Notes: a model not told the origin generated them from the letters alone. Shown: positions 1 through 13,903, counted from the first letter of the stretch. The stretch is 64,000 nt of DNA from Turritopsis dohrnii (GCA_027922465.2 BQMF02000001.1:2604001-2668000); one strand, 5' to 3'. Numbers and translations are program-made.

Positions 1-3000
1 AAAAGTCTGCTTGATTGTGGAATTTAAAGGAAATACCCAGCTCCACATATTCTTAGAATTTAGCCTAGATATTCTTATTGAGCATGTTCTTTAAGCAGAA
101 GCGTGTATACGTGTATGGACAAACAAACCACATTATGCAGTCCTTCTCTTCTTTTCTTTTTACTATAGAAAAAATGTCAACAATCAGATAATACACCTAC
201 TGGAATCAAGATAAATTTCTTATCTTAAGAACTTTGGTCGAAATAACATGGCGATTAAAAAGTTATAATGTAAACGGTGCTTTATACCGTGACTTATATT
301 GTTGCCTTGTTTACATTACACTAAGATGTAAATTCTAGAGACAGAACTGATATCTACAGACAATGAAACGAATAAAAAAATGGAGAATGGAAGATAAATA
401 TGTGATTTTTTTCTATTTTACTTCTTTAAAAAGGAGCAGGTGAACATAATATTATAACAAGAAAATAGAAAAAATACTTTTCGGAGTTGTTGTGGAAACA
501 AAAAGCTCGAAAAGATAATCTATTGCGATGTTTTCACTTATCGCTTTTATGCTTCTTTTTTTTTATGAACATTTGTTGATTTAACTCTTCTTGTTTTGTA
601 CTTCTGTTTATATTTTTGTTTATTTTAGTTTTCAGAAATGTGTTGCAATTACAATTTCTTCCCAAATTCTACTGCAGTTATAAAACGTTAAAAAGCTGTT
701 TTCCTGACAGGAAAAGGTACAATGTTAAATCTAACTGCCTATCATAAGATCTTTTTTTCAGGCTTTAGAAATCTTTACTAGTGAGATTTTGTTCATTTTT
801 GTTTAATCATTACAGTGTTGTACAAATCTGAAATGTTAGGTTCGGTTGGAAATTATACTAAAACCGTTCGTTAAAAATTCTGTTTCCAGTATATTTGCTA
901 AACATGGGGCGCATTTTTATAGTGGGCTTATTTCTTACTATTCATCTTTTTTTGCGCATGATGCTTAATGCATAATTGTTACCAAGCAATGAACATCCCA
1001 ACCTCGTTCCCAGGGCTTCTTGCCTTTTTGATGTACGGATGACGGCCATCGTATATAAAAAAGGAAAGAAGCCTTGGGAAAGAGGTTGATGAACATCCAT
1101 CACTTTTTTTTCCAATGATTTAAAGTTAGTCTAATTTCATATTTGACTATCAACATTGCCACCTTCTTTTTATATATGCATCAGGTAAATAGACTTCAAT
1201 TATGGTTGCCGTTTATAGAATTGGAGCCTCAGAACATGCTTATGAAAATGTATCGTTTTTCCAGTACAAAAAAACAAACAAACAAACAAATTTTCAAACG
1301 AAAGCAAACATCATTAGTTAACAGTTCATGTTAAACATACTTTAAGATTTCGGAAAACATACGTACTCAATTACCTATTTGCTTTAACAATATCAAGGCT
1401 GGAAACGGTATAATACTTCAGAATATTTTTTTACTTCAGTTTTTTTATTGTGAGATGTCCCAGGCTTTATTGATCAATCTACTTCCTTAATAAACAGGGA
1501 TGTTTTAATAAACAAACTGGCGACCTGTGTGATCAATTATTTTATAATTGATATTTGGTCCTACGATGGTGAGATTTCCACCTGATACCTTTCTAGGTCC
1601 TAATTGTCATGCAACGTGACGTCATAGTTTGGGGTAAGATGGAAAAATAAAAAAGGTCAAACTACCCCTGTCTTAACTGACTAAGGAAGAATTCTCTTGT
1701 TCTTCGTTAGAATAGCTGACTGTTTCCTTAAAACCATTGTTAGATAGTGAAAGTGTCTGGTCTTATCAATCCTAAAACGAAGAACAGATAAGAATCTACT
1801 TTAAGACTGTACCAGGCTACTTTTTTTGTAAATATCAAGGAGTCTTGTAACTTTTAATTTTCTGTAAAAGCTATTAAAGTGGTTGTCTAGTTCATCATAT
1901 TTTTTCACCAGATGAATTTAAATTAGTCAGGGAAAAAAAAAGAGTTTTCTTGAACCAGAAAAGAAGTTCTTCATTATCTGAACAGCTGGACCAAAAAAAA
2001 AGTCTTAAAATTTATTTCGAATGTTTAATGAAAACAAAGAGGAATTTCGTAAGAAAAAAAAAAATTCATCAGTCAATTCACTCGTGGATATCAACTAGTG
2101 CATTTCAACATCAACAGGTTTACAGAGGTGAGTCAGGAACTCAGAATATTCCGTCATAGAAGAGTCGTGGAAAAGTAAAAAAAAAAAAATATAATTATAA
2201 TAACATTTCACTTTTTTTGCTAAGGATGCTTTATCTTCTAAACATAAAATGTCTCCGTTATTTCGCCAAGATTATGTCGATGTTTTCAAAAACGCATGGA
2301 TGGTTTAATGACAGTGAAAACATCCATACTTCTTTGACAACGAAAATAACAGCTTAGACACAACAACAAGCTACGTAAGGGCTGGCTTGTTTGTTATAGA
2401 AATTATAACCATGGTTTTATCATGAAAACAGGAAAGCAACTATAGGGAAAAGTTGATTATATTTTAACGAGTTATTAAACCAATCGTCATCTTGTAAAAC
2501 CAATTGAATTCTTCATTCGCGCCGAGTCTTTTAAAGTCGCGTTAACAATCTTGACTTGTCAATGATTCTTCCAGATAAACACATGTCGAGAAATGTTTTT
2601 GAATGTTATTTGCCATGTTGTAATTTACAGAAACATTTCTCATACATTTTATCGGTATCTTCTTGAAGGTAGTTGGAGTTAAAACGGAATGAGAAGTTCT
2701 TCTAAGACGTGACATACTTGCATTGAAGCATCGTGTCTTTAGTCTCATCAACTGCTATAATCCCGTCGGTAAGAAGTCACTTAATGATAGTAACAAGGAA
2801 ATTGCGATGCTTTTCAAATTTTTTAAAAAAACCTAAATACCATTATTGGAAGTAACAACCATGGAAAAAGACATTTTGAATGGTATTCTCAAATGACACA
2901 TTCACTAATTAAAACACAAAAGAGGCTTTTTTGAAACATTAATATAACGTTTAGTTTTGGTAAAGACGCTCAGATTGGCATCGCTAGAAAGAAGAAGTTA

Positions 3001-3703
3001 AGTTTGTATTGATACATCGTAATTCGTAATTCATATTGGATTTGTGCGAGTCGTATTTTTGAGGACTGACCAGGAAACAATCCAAAGTTTTTTTAACTCC
3101 TATCTTTTACTTCGTGTTTACCGCTGTAATTTTATATTTACTCATCGCTATTATATTATTTATAATCATATATTATATTTCTTTGAGACAACAAAACACA
3201 AAAATGTTTTCGTAATCTTTGTTGTTGGAGTGATATTTTTCAGGAAGATATTAAAAAAATTGTTTAAGTGGAAATATACATGCAACGACATGATATAACG
3301 CTGTGCAAACGAGTTTAACTGTTAATGTTATTAATTTATTCTTATCATTTTTAATATGTCAAATAGGAACATGATTATAAAGGGATATAAAGGGTTTTTT
3401 TTGAACATGTTTAAATATAGAGGATGAACTTCTTAATCAAGAGCGAAAAGTATATCACGCCTCGATACAAATAGAGTTAGCTGTGTATATTCAGACGATG
3501 TCATTGAATGTGATTTTTATGACAAAAAATCTTCGACAAAATGATTCAAAATTTTTAAGGAATATTTATATTTTTATTTTTACATATAGAATTTTACGTG
3601 TTTGATTTCTATGTTCGAATTTTTTTTTTTAGATCAATGAAATATATATGGATTATAATTGAGTCATTAAGAATTGTTAAACATTTTCCATCACGGTCCC
3701 ATC
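1..3703. other. Left flank, no gene recognised
   Basis: AT-rich DNA with many homopolymer runs. I see no exon with a recognisable domain and no pair of splice sites joining credible coding. The only structured item is the palindromic element at 999-1088. The last part may hold the 5' UTR or promoter of the large Rab gene that starts at 3704, but I cannot place a start site. Confidence 0.6.
989..1098. repeat. Palindromic MITE, copy 1, with target-site duplication
   Basis: The element spans about 999-1088. Its left arm starts CAACCTCGTTCCCAGGGCTT and its right arm is the imperfect reverse complement, ending in GAGGTTG, so the whole element folds into a hairpin with a short loop. The 10-bp direct repeat ATGAACATCC flanks it at 989-998 and 1089-1098. 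That marks it as inserted DNA. Further copies lie near 14.2, 23.6, 35.7 and 36.4 kb. A 9-10 bp duplication is typical of Mutator-like elements, but the superfamily is an inference. Confidence 0.85.
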
Positions 3704-6700
3704 ATGGATATGAGCGAGTTGGCAATCGAGTTGTTTTGCCAGTTTGATCCTGATCAAAAAGGTTACATTACTCAGGAGCAGATGTTGAACAGGAACGGAA
3801 AGGAGAGTCCATTCTCTGATATCCAACTTCACTCGATATTTGCACTTCTGGATAAAGACAAAAAAGGTGTAATTACTCTATCGGATTTTACTGACGCATT
3901 TCTTGATGTGTCTGATGCCGCGATAACAGAAAAACGTGTGTACAACGACGTCGATGATGATGATGATAACGACTACCCCGAAATTGAAGACGACGAAGAT
4001 AATGAATACATCGACGACAAGTATGACGAAAAAAAATATTATGAGCTTTTAAGAGACGTTAATGAAGAGGAAAATTTTTATTGTACTGATGATGTGATTG
4101 ACTATCGCGATGGGGATGATCATGATGAAAGTGATGTCGAGGAAACTACTCAAACACGTGAAGTAAATATGTTCAATTTTTTGAATAACGTAGGAAGATG
4201 CAAAGACTTGACCAGTTTGAGGAAATATAGCTCCACAGAATATCTTCTAAGCAGTAATATGTACAGGACTAGTAGTCAAAAAGATTTCCAGCAAAGCAGC
4301 ATCAATGATCTCGATGAGTATTGGTGGGAACACGGCAAAAGAATCGACGGCTTATGTCCGTCAATAACGACACGTCGGAAAAACTCTCTGCCATTTTTGC
4401 ATGATGAGGTTTTGAGAAATGACCTTGCGAGTGCCAAGAAATGGAAATCTTTTGAGATTGGCATGAACAAACTTCAGTCCAAAAGGAACAAATTTGAAAA
4501 CATATTTACTCACTTGTCTCAGAATAAAAACAACCTTTTTCGGTCTTATTCACAAAAGCAACTCGATCAAAATCTCCAGAAATTTCCACTTCCCTGTGAA
4601 ACCCATAAACATACGAACGCTAAAAAGATCACTAATTCACAATACAGCCACAAATGCTTAAAAAGTCAGGTTTCACGGGAGTTTGACGAAATATTTGGCA
4701 GTACGAAGAATGTGACGAGAGAATGTTTGAACAGTTGCGAATCTTGTTCATCAGATGATGCCTTACACATACAAAAGGTCTCCAAACCCGGTCTGAAACG
4801 CTTCCTCTCCCACAGCAGTGCAAGCCTTACTCGAGAGAGGCGGGGGAAAAAAGCGCAAAAATTATTCAGAACTCAATCCTCCATGGAGATAAATGATGTT
4901 CAAAAGACTTATAAAGATAAACATTGTGTATCTGAAGAACACTTGCTGTCATCAAGCATCAGTGATTTGACACGTGACTTAAGAAGGTCACGTGAAAATT
5001 TACCTTTATCACGTGACGGTTTTACGGAGCAATGGGAAAGTTACCTGCGTAGAATTGGTGGCGTATCCATGTTTGCTGGGTAAGAAAATGCGCAAATACT
5101 TTGTCTCTCATATCTGTGTTTTTGAGTTTTGCTTTTTGAAGGGCTTTTGTTTGTCTGGTGCAAGGTAATTTGTTTTTTACAAAATTGCAAATTTTGTATG
5201 TGCAAATTTTTCTTTCCTCGTTATATGGGCAAACAGGAAAATCATCCTTTTTGACCATTACAAAGATGTGCCTTAGACAGTCTAAGCATGGTTCACTGTG
5301 ACCTCACGCGGAATAATGACTCAATGTTAATGTATTTATCGTCATCATGACAACGAGTTTTTTTTTATGTTGCTGAGCGATTAATATCATTGCATTTAGA
5401 AACGATAATCTTCGTTACGTGTGGCAACAAATTGGTTCCTTCCAAAACACTTTGTTATTACCATTGGAAGATTTTTTGAAAGGGATAATTGAGGAACACA
5501 AAACTGTTTACACTCGGTGTCAAGAAGTTGAAAATACATTGCATAGGTATATGTTTTTCCAAAATCCCATCACAATGATGACGTATTTGCGTACGTGATT
5601 CGGCTATATGACCTATAGACGAGTCTTTTAAGTGACGTAATGTTTGTAAGCATTGGTGTTTTATTCTCGATGATTGCTGTATGCTACAGCGGTAAATACT
5701 ATTAACCAAGTCATGGAGTCATGGTTTTCATGCACACCATCTCTTCCCTTTTTCAACAAGAACAGTTTGGTTGATGCCATCATGATCTAAAACTTAAAAA
5801 ATAAAAATGTTTTTGGTCGGAAATATTTCTTGAATAACCTCTAAGTCTTTTAAATCTAAAATGAGCTGTTATTAAATATCTTAATAAATATCCATAAGGG
5901 GAATCTCCACGAGATAACCAATCATTCGTGGGGACGTCATATGGGATATCCCCACTGTAACTTCCAGTTTAATTTGTATCAGTTCATTATCTTAAACAAA
6001 TACTTTTAATTTGTAAGTGTAATAATTTCCTACAACCTATAACCCCTCTGGTCTCTCATCAATGCCTAGAACAGGTTTTATAGCTACTGCATAGATACTG
6101 AAGGGTTCTTGTGAAAAACCCCATCAACAAGTGACAAAAATATCCTATAATAAACCTTCATTTTTATTTTTTAATTTTTTCAATTAGTAAAATAGAGCAA
6201 CATGAGAACGATATTGAGAATCTCTATGAAGAATTTGATAGGACGTGTCAGCTAGAGTTACAAGATTTGGAAAAGAAGGTAAATTAGAATTAAAGCTTTT
6301 TTGAAATTCTTTGCAATAATTTTTTGGTGTTAATTCTAATGGGTTTTTTTTCGGCTAAACCTCTTAAAGTCACCAGTCGACCCATCTACACCTCCCAGTC
6401 CCTCTAGTTTGTTGGTTTCAGTTACATATCGCCACTTATTTTGCTTCAGCATTGCGAACGAGAAGAAACACTTAAAACAGAATTTCATCGACTAGTCGAC
6501 ATCAAAGAGCAAGCTTTACAAGACGCCATTACTTGCAACAATGAAGTGAGCGAACGCCTTGAACTATCTGAGCACGAGATTTCTACTTTGCAACTTTCCA
6601 AACACAAGGTACTTTTAACTTCGAGTGTGAGGCCATTAGAAAATCTGTTGTACTTGGTTCACGTCAGAGAATTCTCTTCTTTTGTGTACAGGTTGAGCAA

Positions 6701-9700
6701 CAATTTCGTCAATTGTGTTTGGAACAGCAAAGACAGATGACTGAAATGGAGAAGATCGTAGAAGAGAATGTTTTGCTCAAAGAAAGAAACCACACCTACA
6801 CAGAAAATCTCCGAGACATGCAAGAGTATATTAATCAGTTATTAAAATCAGCTGAAGAAGAACGTGAAAAGCAGCAATGGTTAGGCATACTTTTACTAGC
6901 TTTGGAATGGCATTACTATGAAGATTTTTTTGTAGTTTATAGTTTTCAGTCTTGAGATTTTCATCCTTCACGACTGGCTATTCCTTCCACACGGGCGGCA
7001 TCATGCTCTGATAATAACATTGAGAGCATATCTCTCTATCGCTGTCCTTTAGGTGGATCCGAACCCACGACAATCGGAACGTTGGTTCTACAAATTATCC
7101 CCTAGGTCACAGCTCCACAAGATAGATACGATAAACGAGAACTTAAAACTAGGAAAACAACCGTGATTTGTAGCATTTTAAAGATCGTCTCAAAATGTTG
7201 CTTTATACAAGAATCTCTTTAGCGTCAGAAACTGCAAAGTCTTCATTTTCCTTTCAGCTTCATGCGTCAGTTCAAGGATCTGATGGAAGAGAAGGAGTTT
7301 TTAGAAGCAAATATTTCAAATTTGTCCATGGAAAACATTGAATTGAGGTGCGTTCAGATATGAAAAGATTAACTCGACGAAAAAAAATACTTCTATTACG
7401 TCGAATTGTTTTGGTTCTTTTCTAGAAATCTAAATAAGTCCTTAACGATAAAGGACGATGACATGTGTGCAAGTTTGAATTTCACTTCCAATGATGATCA
7501 CGAAGAATCACCATGCATGAATGGGGCGTCTACGCCAAACGCCCCTATTCAATCTCTCCACGAGGAGATGAGCAAATCAAACGCCGAAGAAAATATTGAA
7601 GAATCTAGTCAGATATTCCAAGACCCATTATCACCGACAAAGAAAAACATCTCTGACGCATTTTATGATCAATCGAGTGAAGATGAAGTATGCGAGGTTA
7701 TAGCTAACGGCCATGCGGTTTCCTTTCGTGATGGTTCGAGCGACAACCCGAACGATGAAACGTTAATTGAGTTGGAAGACTCTCTGGAAGACCATCATTA
7801 CAATTTCGATGCAGCTAAAAACAGAGTAAGATTTTTTGTTTTCATTTCTGTTTGATTGCGAATGTTTTACTAATGTTCTCAGGATTTTCGAAGACCCTAA
7901 CTTGGAATAAACGGCTTCGTAATTTCGAAAACCTTAAACTCTCAACTTCGTAGATTCGGATGTAAAAAGTACACGCGAGAATACGAAAGCTTTTTAAACT
8001 ATTAATAGGTTTATTTGAGTTAAGCTCCGAAATGGAAATGAAATCAGAAAATCTTTTTTGAAAGTTATTTTGATCATAAAGTAAGTCCAATGGAAGATGT
8101 TTTGCATATCAAAGCATTGTTTTATTTTTGTTTTTCTTGGTAAAAACCTTTATAAAGCATTCATGTTTATATCCAACTATCATGAAGGAGTATATATGTT
8201 TTTTAGAAATTGGTAAACCAAGTATTGAATCGGTCTTAAGTCGTTCACCCAGATATAAACCTCTCATATTTCAGATTATTTCATTCCAACTCAAACTAAA
8301 TCCAAGCTGAGTGAATTTATTGAAATACGACCAGTCATCTAGGGCTACTTCTGATCACCATAATCTTTGGCCATGTGTTATTTATCGTTGTTTACGAATC
8401 CTTTTTTTAAAAAAACAAAGCTTGCAATTATCTATCCCTCTTTGTTGTAGAGTCCTTCGCTACGACTGGTCTCTTCTGTTCAAACCGAATTTAAAGTGAT
8501 TTTTTGTGGTGACTGTGGTGTGGGCAAGACAAGTTTAATACATCGCCTATGTTTTAACAAGTTTTCCAAATCAAGGAAAGAGACTACACGACTCGACTGC
8601 TATACAAAGACAATAGAGACTGGCGATACACAAACTAAACTCAAATTGTGGGACACAGTTGGACAGGAAAGGTATACTTTTTTATATTTTCTTTGTTCAA
8701 TCAAACTTATGGTACCGCCATCTCCAAAAGAATCCCTCCCCTTCCAAATGTGGTACTGCTTTTTCCCAGTAAATGACCCAACATGAATTGAGGGCAGATG
8801 TAACTGAGCATTCTATCTTCACCTGAAGGTTTAACAGTCTTCCGAGATCATACTATCGAAAATGTGATGTGGTCGTACTGCTTTATGACATTTGTGAAGA
8901 AAGTTCTTTTATAAATGCAAAGTCTTGGTTGAGAACAATTCACGTAAGTAGCCTAACGTCTCATCGTCAAACATTACTCTCTACATAGTTGATTTTGATC
9001 ACACCCAAGTTTCATATACATGAAAGTTGACTCTAAGAAACTGTTCTAAACATAACTTAAGGGTTGCGGTGTGCTGATGTTAGCATAGGGAATTCCTCAT
9101 TAAAGCAATTAGTAATGGATCTGGAGTGATGACACATTATTTAAAATGTGTTACTGGAACTTGACATACACAGGGCCGTCGACACGATGTCAAAGTTGGG
9201 GTCGACGGCCCCGATACACATTAGTGCGTTGAAAAAATTTAAATTAAATTATAGTTTTTTCCCCCTTTTTTTTATCTGGTGATGCGACGAACGTGTATTC
9301 GTTGATAAGAAATATTCAAACTGTGAAATACAGATACGAAACAAGTTTACCAGGGGCGTGAAGATATGGAACTTAAACAAAAAACATGAAGCCATAAATT
9401 TGAGAAGGAATACAGATTGTGAAATTGCATAACCTAAACTACATCAACATCGCTTGTGAGGCAAAGTATGACAGAAAACATGTCGAACTCTTTTTAGTAT
9501 TACACTCTTGAGATTCAGATGTTTTGTTGGCAACCTATCAAATCTTTGTGTAATGAATGTGCATGTACGTCTCAATGGCCGCACTCACCAAAAAATTAAA
9601 CTGGTTGAACTACTGCTATAACTGTTCTAAGGAAACCAGGTATCAGGTTACAACGCAGGGCAGAAATTACGGATGTACAATAAATATTAATGAAAAAGTT

Positions 9701-10544
9701 AATTGTTTACGCGCTGATCAAATCGTTCAAAATGAATAATTCCCCATATCATATACCGACAATCCATTTGAAGCAGTTTTCCCTTATACAAACTCTTTAG
9801 AACGTCCTGTAATCCATTGATTGAAACGAAAATGGAAGTTCATACCAATATAACAGATTCTTTCTAACTCTTTTTCATGATTTAGGATTGCACGAATGAA
9901 AATGCTTTTCTTTTGCTTTTGGGAAATAAAATTGACATGAATCACAAAAGGAGTGTTTTAAAAGAAGATGGAGAGCACCTAGCCGAGGTAGGTCTTGTTT
10001 TTGTGCGTCTCTAGCATGACATTCTACTATCAGAATCTAACTAAACGTTTACTTGTTGCAGGAAAACGATGCTATCTTTCAAGAAATTAGTGCAAAAACT
10101 GGAGAAAATATGGATGTTTTGCTTGATATCATTTCAAGGTATGTCATTTCACTTTGTATGAAGACAACGCGATTTCTCTGAATTGTTTTTCAAACATTTT
10201 TAAAAGAATCGAAACCAACTTAACAATGACGAAAAGACAGGTGTTATAAAAAAGTCCTTATAAAACGAGTACTGTTAAGTTGATCATGAAATTTTCTTTA
10301 CGTTTCTTTAATTTTGAAAATCTCTTCGTGTAAACGTGTCTTTAAATACTTCCGATTAAATGTCATTAAAATGCAGTCGGAGGTCTGGAGACGAAACAAG
10401 ATGATCTCACTTTTTCACGTTAACTTTTCTTTTATTAGTCTGTTGAAAGACCGGGAGGAAACGCTTATTATACGGAATGACTATGAGCATAGTTTATGTA
10501 ATATTGACTACAAGCGTAAAAGAAACACCCAGTCTTGTTGCTAA
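3704..10544 (+). CDS. RASEF: Large Rab GTPase with EF-hands and coiled coil (RASEF/Rab44/CRACR2A family)
   Basis: Exons: 3704-5079, 5400-5546, 6188-6278, 6450-6608, 6692-6879, 7258-7347, 7426-7825, 8451-8671, 8829-8943, 9886-9987, 10062-10138, 10439-10544. Phase is kept throughout, giving 1023 aa. The ATG at 3704 is the first before the EF-hand region. The N-terminus has two EF-hand-like loops (DPDQKGYITQEQ, residues 15-26, and DKDKKGVITLSD). An Asp/Glu-rich stretch and a long polar region follow. Exons 2-6 read as coiled coil. The C-terminal Rab domain shows GDCGVGKT (837-844), WDTVGQE (884-890), NKID (943-946) and SAK (973-975). The protein ends in Cys-Cys, the usual double geranylgeranylation site. 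Family members link calcium or effector binding to vesicle traffic. Odd points are the degenerate calcium ligands and Val in place of Ala in the DTAGQ motif. Human RASEF is shorter (about 740 aa); Rab44 is about this length, so orthology within the family is open. Confidence 0.9.
7041..7130 (-). repeat. tRNA-derived SINE-like fragment in a Rab gene intron
   Basis: On the minus strand this stretch reads like a decayed tRNA head. GTGGGTTCGGATCC resembles a B box (GGTTCRANNCC), and a weak A-box-like segment lies 5' of it. It sits in the intron between 6879 and 7258. It cannot fold as an intact tRNA as far as I can see, so I call it a SINE relic rather than a gene. Confidence 0.35.
9173..9211. 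repeat. GC-rich inverted repeat in a Rab gene intron
   Basis: GGGCCGTCGAC at 9173-9183 is matched by its exact reverse complement GTCGACGGCCC at 9201-9211, with a 17-bp spacer. It stands out as a GC island in a very AT-rich intron. It could be the end of a transposon or a stable hairpin in the pre-mRNA. I do not see a second copy in the window. Confidence 0.6.
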
Positions 10545-10830
10545 GCAATGAAATCATATAGAAAAGCATTGTCTTTTGAAGCTGAAGTGAGAGGTCGTTG
10601 GTTATTGGTGGCTTTTTTTTTACTCAGTTTTCCAAACGAAAAAATAGAAAGGAATTTTGTTTCTTGGACAAACAAAAGAGACAACCCTCTTTCTTTGTTG
10701 GCCCATAACAACCTTTTATGTTTTTAAACTGTTTTCAAGCTTTTTATAATTTTTATAGAACCAAATGTTTTAATATACCTAATTACTAAGCTATATCTGT
10801 TCAACATATGCACGCCTAACACGCACACAT

Positions 10831-10947
10831 CCAGTGGACAAAATCGTCACAAAATCAATGCGACGAAGAGCATTTTTATTGAAATTACTTGCATATTTCT
10901 ATCTAAATGCACTCCTTTGCAGAGATTTTCAACAAATTTGCCCACTC
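10831..10947. repeat. CCAGTGG-type MITE, copy 1
   Basis: It begins CCAGTGGACAAAATCGTC and ends near AAATTTGCCCACT, which gives short terminal inverted repeats. The interior carries GCGACGAAGAGCATTTTTAT and a GCACTCC(T)TTGCAGAG segment shared with copies at 11.98, 18.07, 20.05, 44.96 and 47.34 kb. This copy runs in the opposite orientation to the 18.07, 20.05, 44.96 and 47.34 kb copies. It has no coding capacity. Confidence 0.7.
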
Positions 10948-11982
10948 ATACCTCACAACTCAAGAAAGAATCTCTACTACCTCTCATCATCATTACGTTT
11001 TTTAGCACTTTACTCTCACAAAATGCATATGTTTTGGTCCAAAACTTCTTCGAAGAGACTTGTACTGAAGAATTGAATATCCCTAAGCAACCGTGCTGCA
11101 ACACTTAATCCTTCGATGTTTTTGCACTTTAGTTTTTCTGGGATTTTTTTCCCTCGTTTTTTTTAGTTATTATTTTTAAATTTTTGGTTATCTGTTTTTG
11201 AGAAAATCTAGAAATATTTATGTCATCTTGTTTGTTGATGATCTGTTGGATGTTCCACCAGAATCGACCACACCTATCCCATTTCCTTATTTCTCATTGT
11301 CAATTTGGTAAACTCCACCCTACTCCTCACCCCCACTGCCCTCAAAAAGTTATATATATATACAATATAAAGTTCTATGACGAATTTAGAAGAATGGCAA
11401 ACATTTTCTTGACATTTTCTCACCATTTGATTGCACTTGCTGGCAGAGTGTAATTTATCAGAAGTTCAATAGACCCTTTCAAATCGTCCATCATTCCTTA
11501 CTATGGCGTCATATGTTATGTTATTTATGTGAGTGGGTAGAATTACTTTATTTATTTACTTTTCTTGTGGAAAATATTTTACGTGTATCATAAAGAAATA
11601 AATCATTGCTAACCACTGTTGTTCAGTCTATCGAAATACAGCTACTTTATCACTGCCACGGATTCTACATCCGATCCCACACTATGTCGTGGAAAGAAAC
11701 TTTGGCTTTACCTTCACGTGTGATCACTATTAGCTTGATGCAGTCAAGACTTTGTTTCTGTCTGTGGTTTTATCCCCACAGGCATGTAAACATGATAAAC
11801 ACAATCATAAGGAAGAGTGACTCATTTTTACCAACCTCTTGCCAAGCTCTTTTGCCTTTCCTATATATACGGACGGTAGCAAAGAAGACTAAGTCGAATG
11901 GATTAATCAAGCTTTTATTGATATAAAGGATATTACAGGTTATTGAAAATAACAAAGAGGAGATTGCAAAATTCGTGGTGTG

Positions 11983-12108
11983 GCAGTGTCCCAAGTTGCA
12001 AAATCGTCAATAGATCACTGTGACGGAGAGCATTTTAATGAAATTGTGTGTAGATGTCTATAGATATGCACTCCTTCGCAGAGTTTTTTTAATAAATATG
12101 CCGGCTGG
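11983..12108. repeat. CCAGTGG-type MITE, copy 2 (diverged)
   Basis: The interior GACGGAGAGCATTTTAATGA, followed by a tagatatgcactccttcgcag-like segment, matches the other copies. Both ends have drifted, so the borders are approximate. Confidence 0.6.
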
Positions 12109-13005
12109 GGTAGTGATTTTATCTTTCAAAGAATAACATTGTTGTCTGATCTGATCTGAAACCAGTAGAGTGTTACCGAAGTTAAAAATGGACAGAAAAT
12201 ATGTAGCCAACTAAAGAAAATATTAAAAACAAAGTATGAATACACATATTGTAACAAATGAGAAAGAATCACAGGAAACAATGTTTGAGACGAAAAGGTT
12301 AATCAAATTCACCGGCAATGTTTTGTTTGGATCCATTGTATATAGTCCAGTGCTAAACCTTAAATTCTTCAGAGTTCACTATTCCAGAAACGAGGAAAAA
12401 TAGCTGATAATTCTCGAAATACTTTTTTGTGAAAATATTTAAAAATCCTGATCACAAAAAGTCGCGAATCCTAAAAAAGGAAAATGTCTCGTACGCAAAA
12501 TGTCGCAAAAGTCGCGAGAATTTGTGCTTGCGAGTTTTTGTGCCTTTTAAGGTAATCTTTTTTATGACTAAGATTGTGTCAGTCAGTTGTTTTAGTAGTA
12601 AATCCTCTTCTTTTGCCGTTGCTTGAAGAGCTGCTGGAAGAATACATTCAAACTCCTGTTTGATCAAATGATTTGATCATCTTGTTGCTAAGAAAATGGA
12701 GTTGCTTGTCATATCAAAGACCTTTGTTTTGTTTTAATCGCTGGTGGGGGTACCCCATCTTTTCGCAACACAGGGCGCGGCCGAAACGTACTAATAATAA
12801 GTGGAAGAGGCACCAGGTTGTGGACCATGCTTCAAGAAATCTATGAAATTTAGAACCCCATTAGCAAAAGCAACTTGCATCCAATCCCTTTTTCTCATGA
12901 AGGCACTTCAGAAAGCACTTATACAATAGAATTTTCAATATCTTCTTGTCATACCCACCCCGCTCCAGTCCCTGAGAATATTAATTCTATGATCGACCCA
13001 ACCTC

Positions 13006-13036
13006 GTACCCAGGCGTCCGTATTATAACAAAGACA
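13006..13036 (+). repeat. Half copy of the palindromic MITE
   Basis: CCAACCTCGTACCCAGGCGT is followed by a tccgtatt segment that sits near the hairpin loop in complete copies. The opposite arm is missing, so this is a truncated copy. Confidence 0.55.
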
Positions 13037-13117
13037 AGAAAAAAATTGTCCAAGTACCCAAAATCCACCATTTGCCATTCTTGGTAGTCTGATCTCGCTG
13101 TCAATTTCCGCATCTAT

Positions 13118-13159
13118 CGTGTTTTGGAGTGTTCGTATCGTGTTTTGGAGTGTTCGTAT
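13118..13159. repeat. Direct 21-bp tandem duplication
   Basis: Two back-to-back identical copies of a 21-bp unit (CGTGTTTTGGAGTGTTCGTA plus T). It is an exact duplication and probably recent. Confidence 0.9.
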
Positions 13160-13790
13160 TCATATTGTCTGAATTGAAATTTTGCAGCACTTGTACAACA
13201 AAAGAAAGCACAATTGATTCTCTTGTATTCTCGTTTGCAAAGGTCTCAAAAATGATGACAGCCAACGCTAATATACAAATAATATGTAAATAACTTAGGA
13301 AATTTAAACGATTAACTTAGAAAAGTCACCAAATTTTTGAGATTTTCCACAAACTTTTTTTCCCTGACTAGTATTTTTCCCCGATTTTCTTTTCATCCAA
13401 CAATGAATTTATTCTTTTAAAATTGTATTTTATTTATTTTTGGGTCGAGTTTAAAAATCTTAAGAAAAATACACGAAAAAGTTGTTAAAAGTTGTAAACT
13501 AGTTATATTAGTTGTTTTGGGAAAATGTAGTAGTAGTAGTAGTGTTTATTTATCATCTCAATTATAAAATAACTGATAGTAAATTCAAAATACAATACAG
13601 CCTGTATACAGTTTGAGATGACAGGAGGCATTCCTATTAGTCAAAGGACCAATCAAAGAGGAAGAAAGGGTACTCATAAATAAGTATAAAAAAAATTAAT
13701 TGAGTAAAAATTTTGAGTAAAAATAAGGTAAAGCAACTCCAAATTATGCTTAAAATTCGATTTATTAAAAATTACATTTTTTCGCTTGTC

Positions 13791-13903
13791 CGCGAAATTA
13801 AATCCACGCGAAATACTCCAGGAAGAAGGGCTTAACCGCGAAATTAAATCCACGCGAAATCAAAAATTACGGTCGACCGCGCGAAATTAAATCCACGCGA
13901 AAT
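13791..13903. repeat. Three-copy CGCGAAATTAAATCC repeat
   Basis: A 24-bp motif that starts CGCGAAATTAAATCCACGCG and ends aaat occurs exactly at 13791-13814, 13837-13860 and 13880-13903, separated by about 20 bp of unrelated sequence. Looser relatives occur near 28.69, 60.05 and 60.3 kb. It looks like the subterminal repeat zone of a DNA transposon; no ends could be fixed. Confidence 0.75.

Noticed and set aside
3674..3703. Ten-residue extension of the large Rab protein
   Set aside because: It begins at TTG; the first ATG is at 3704.
11606..11994. Overlapping frames on both strands
   Set aside because: No domain, overlapping antisense frames and an old palindrome relic; typical of chance.
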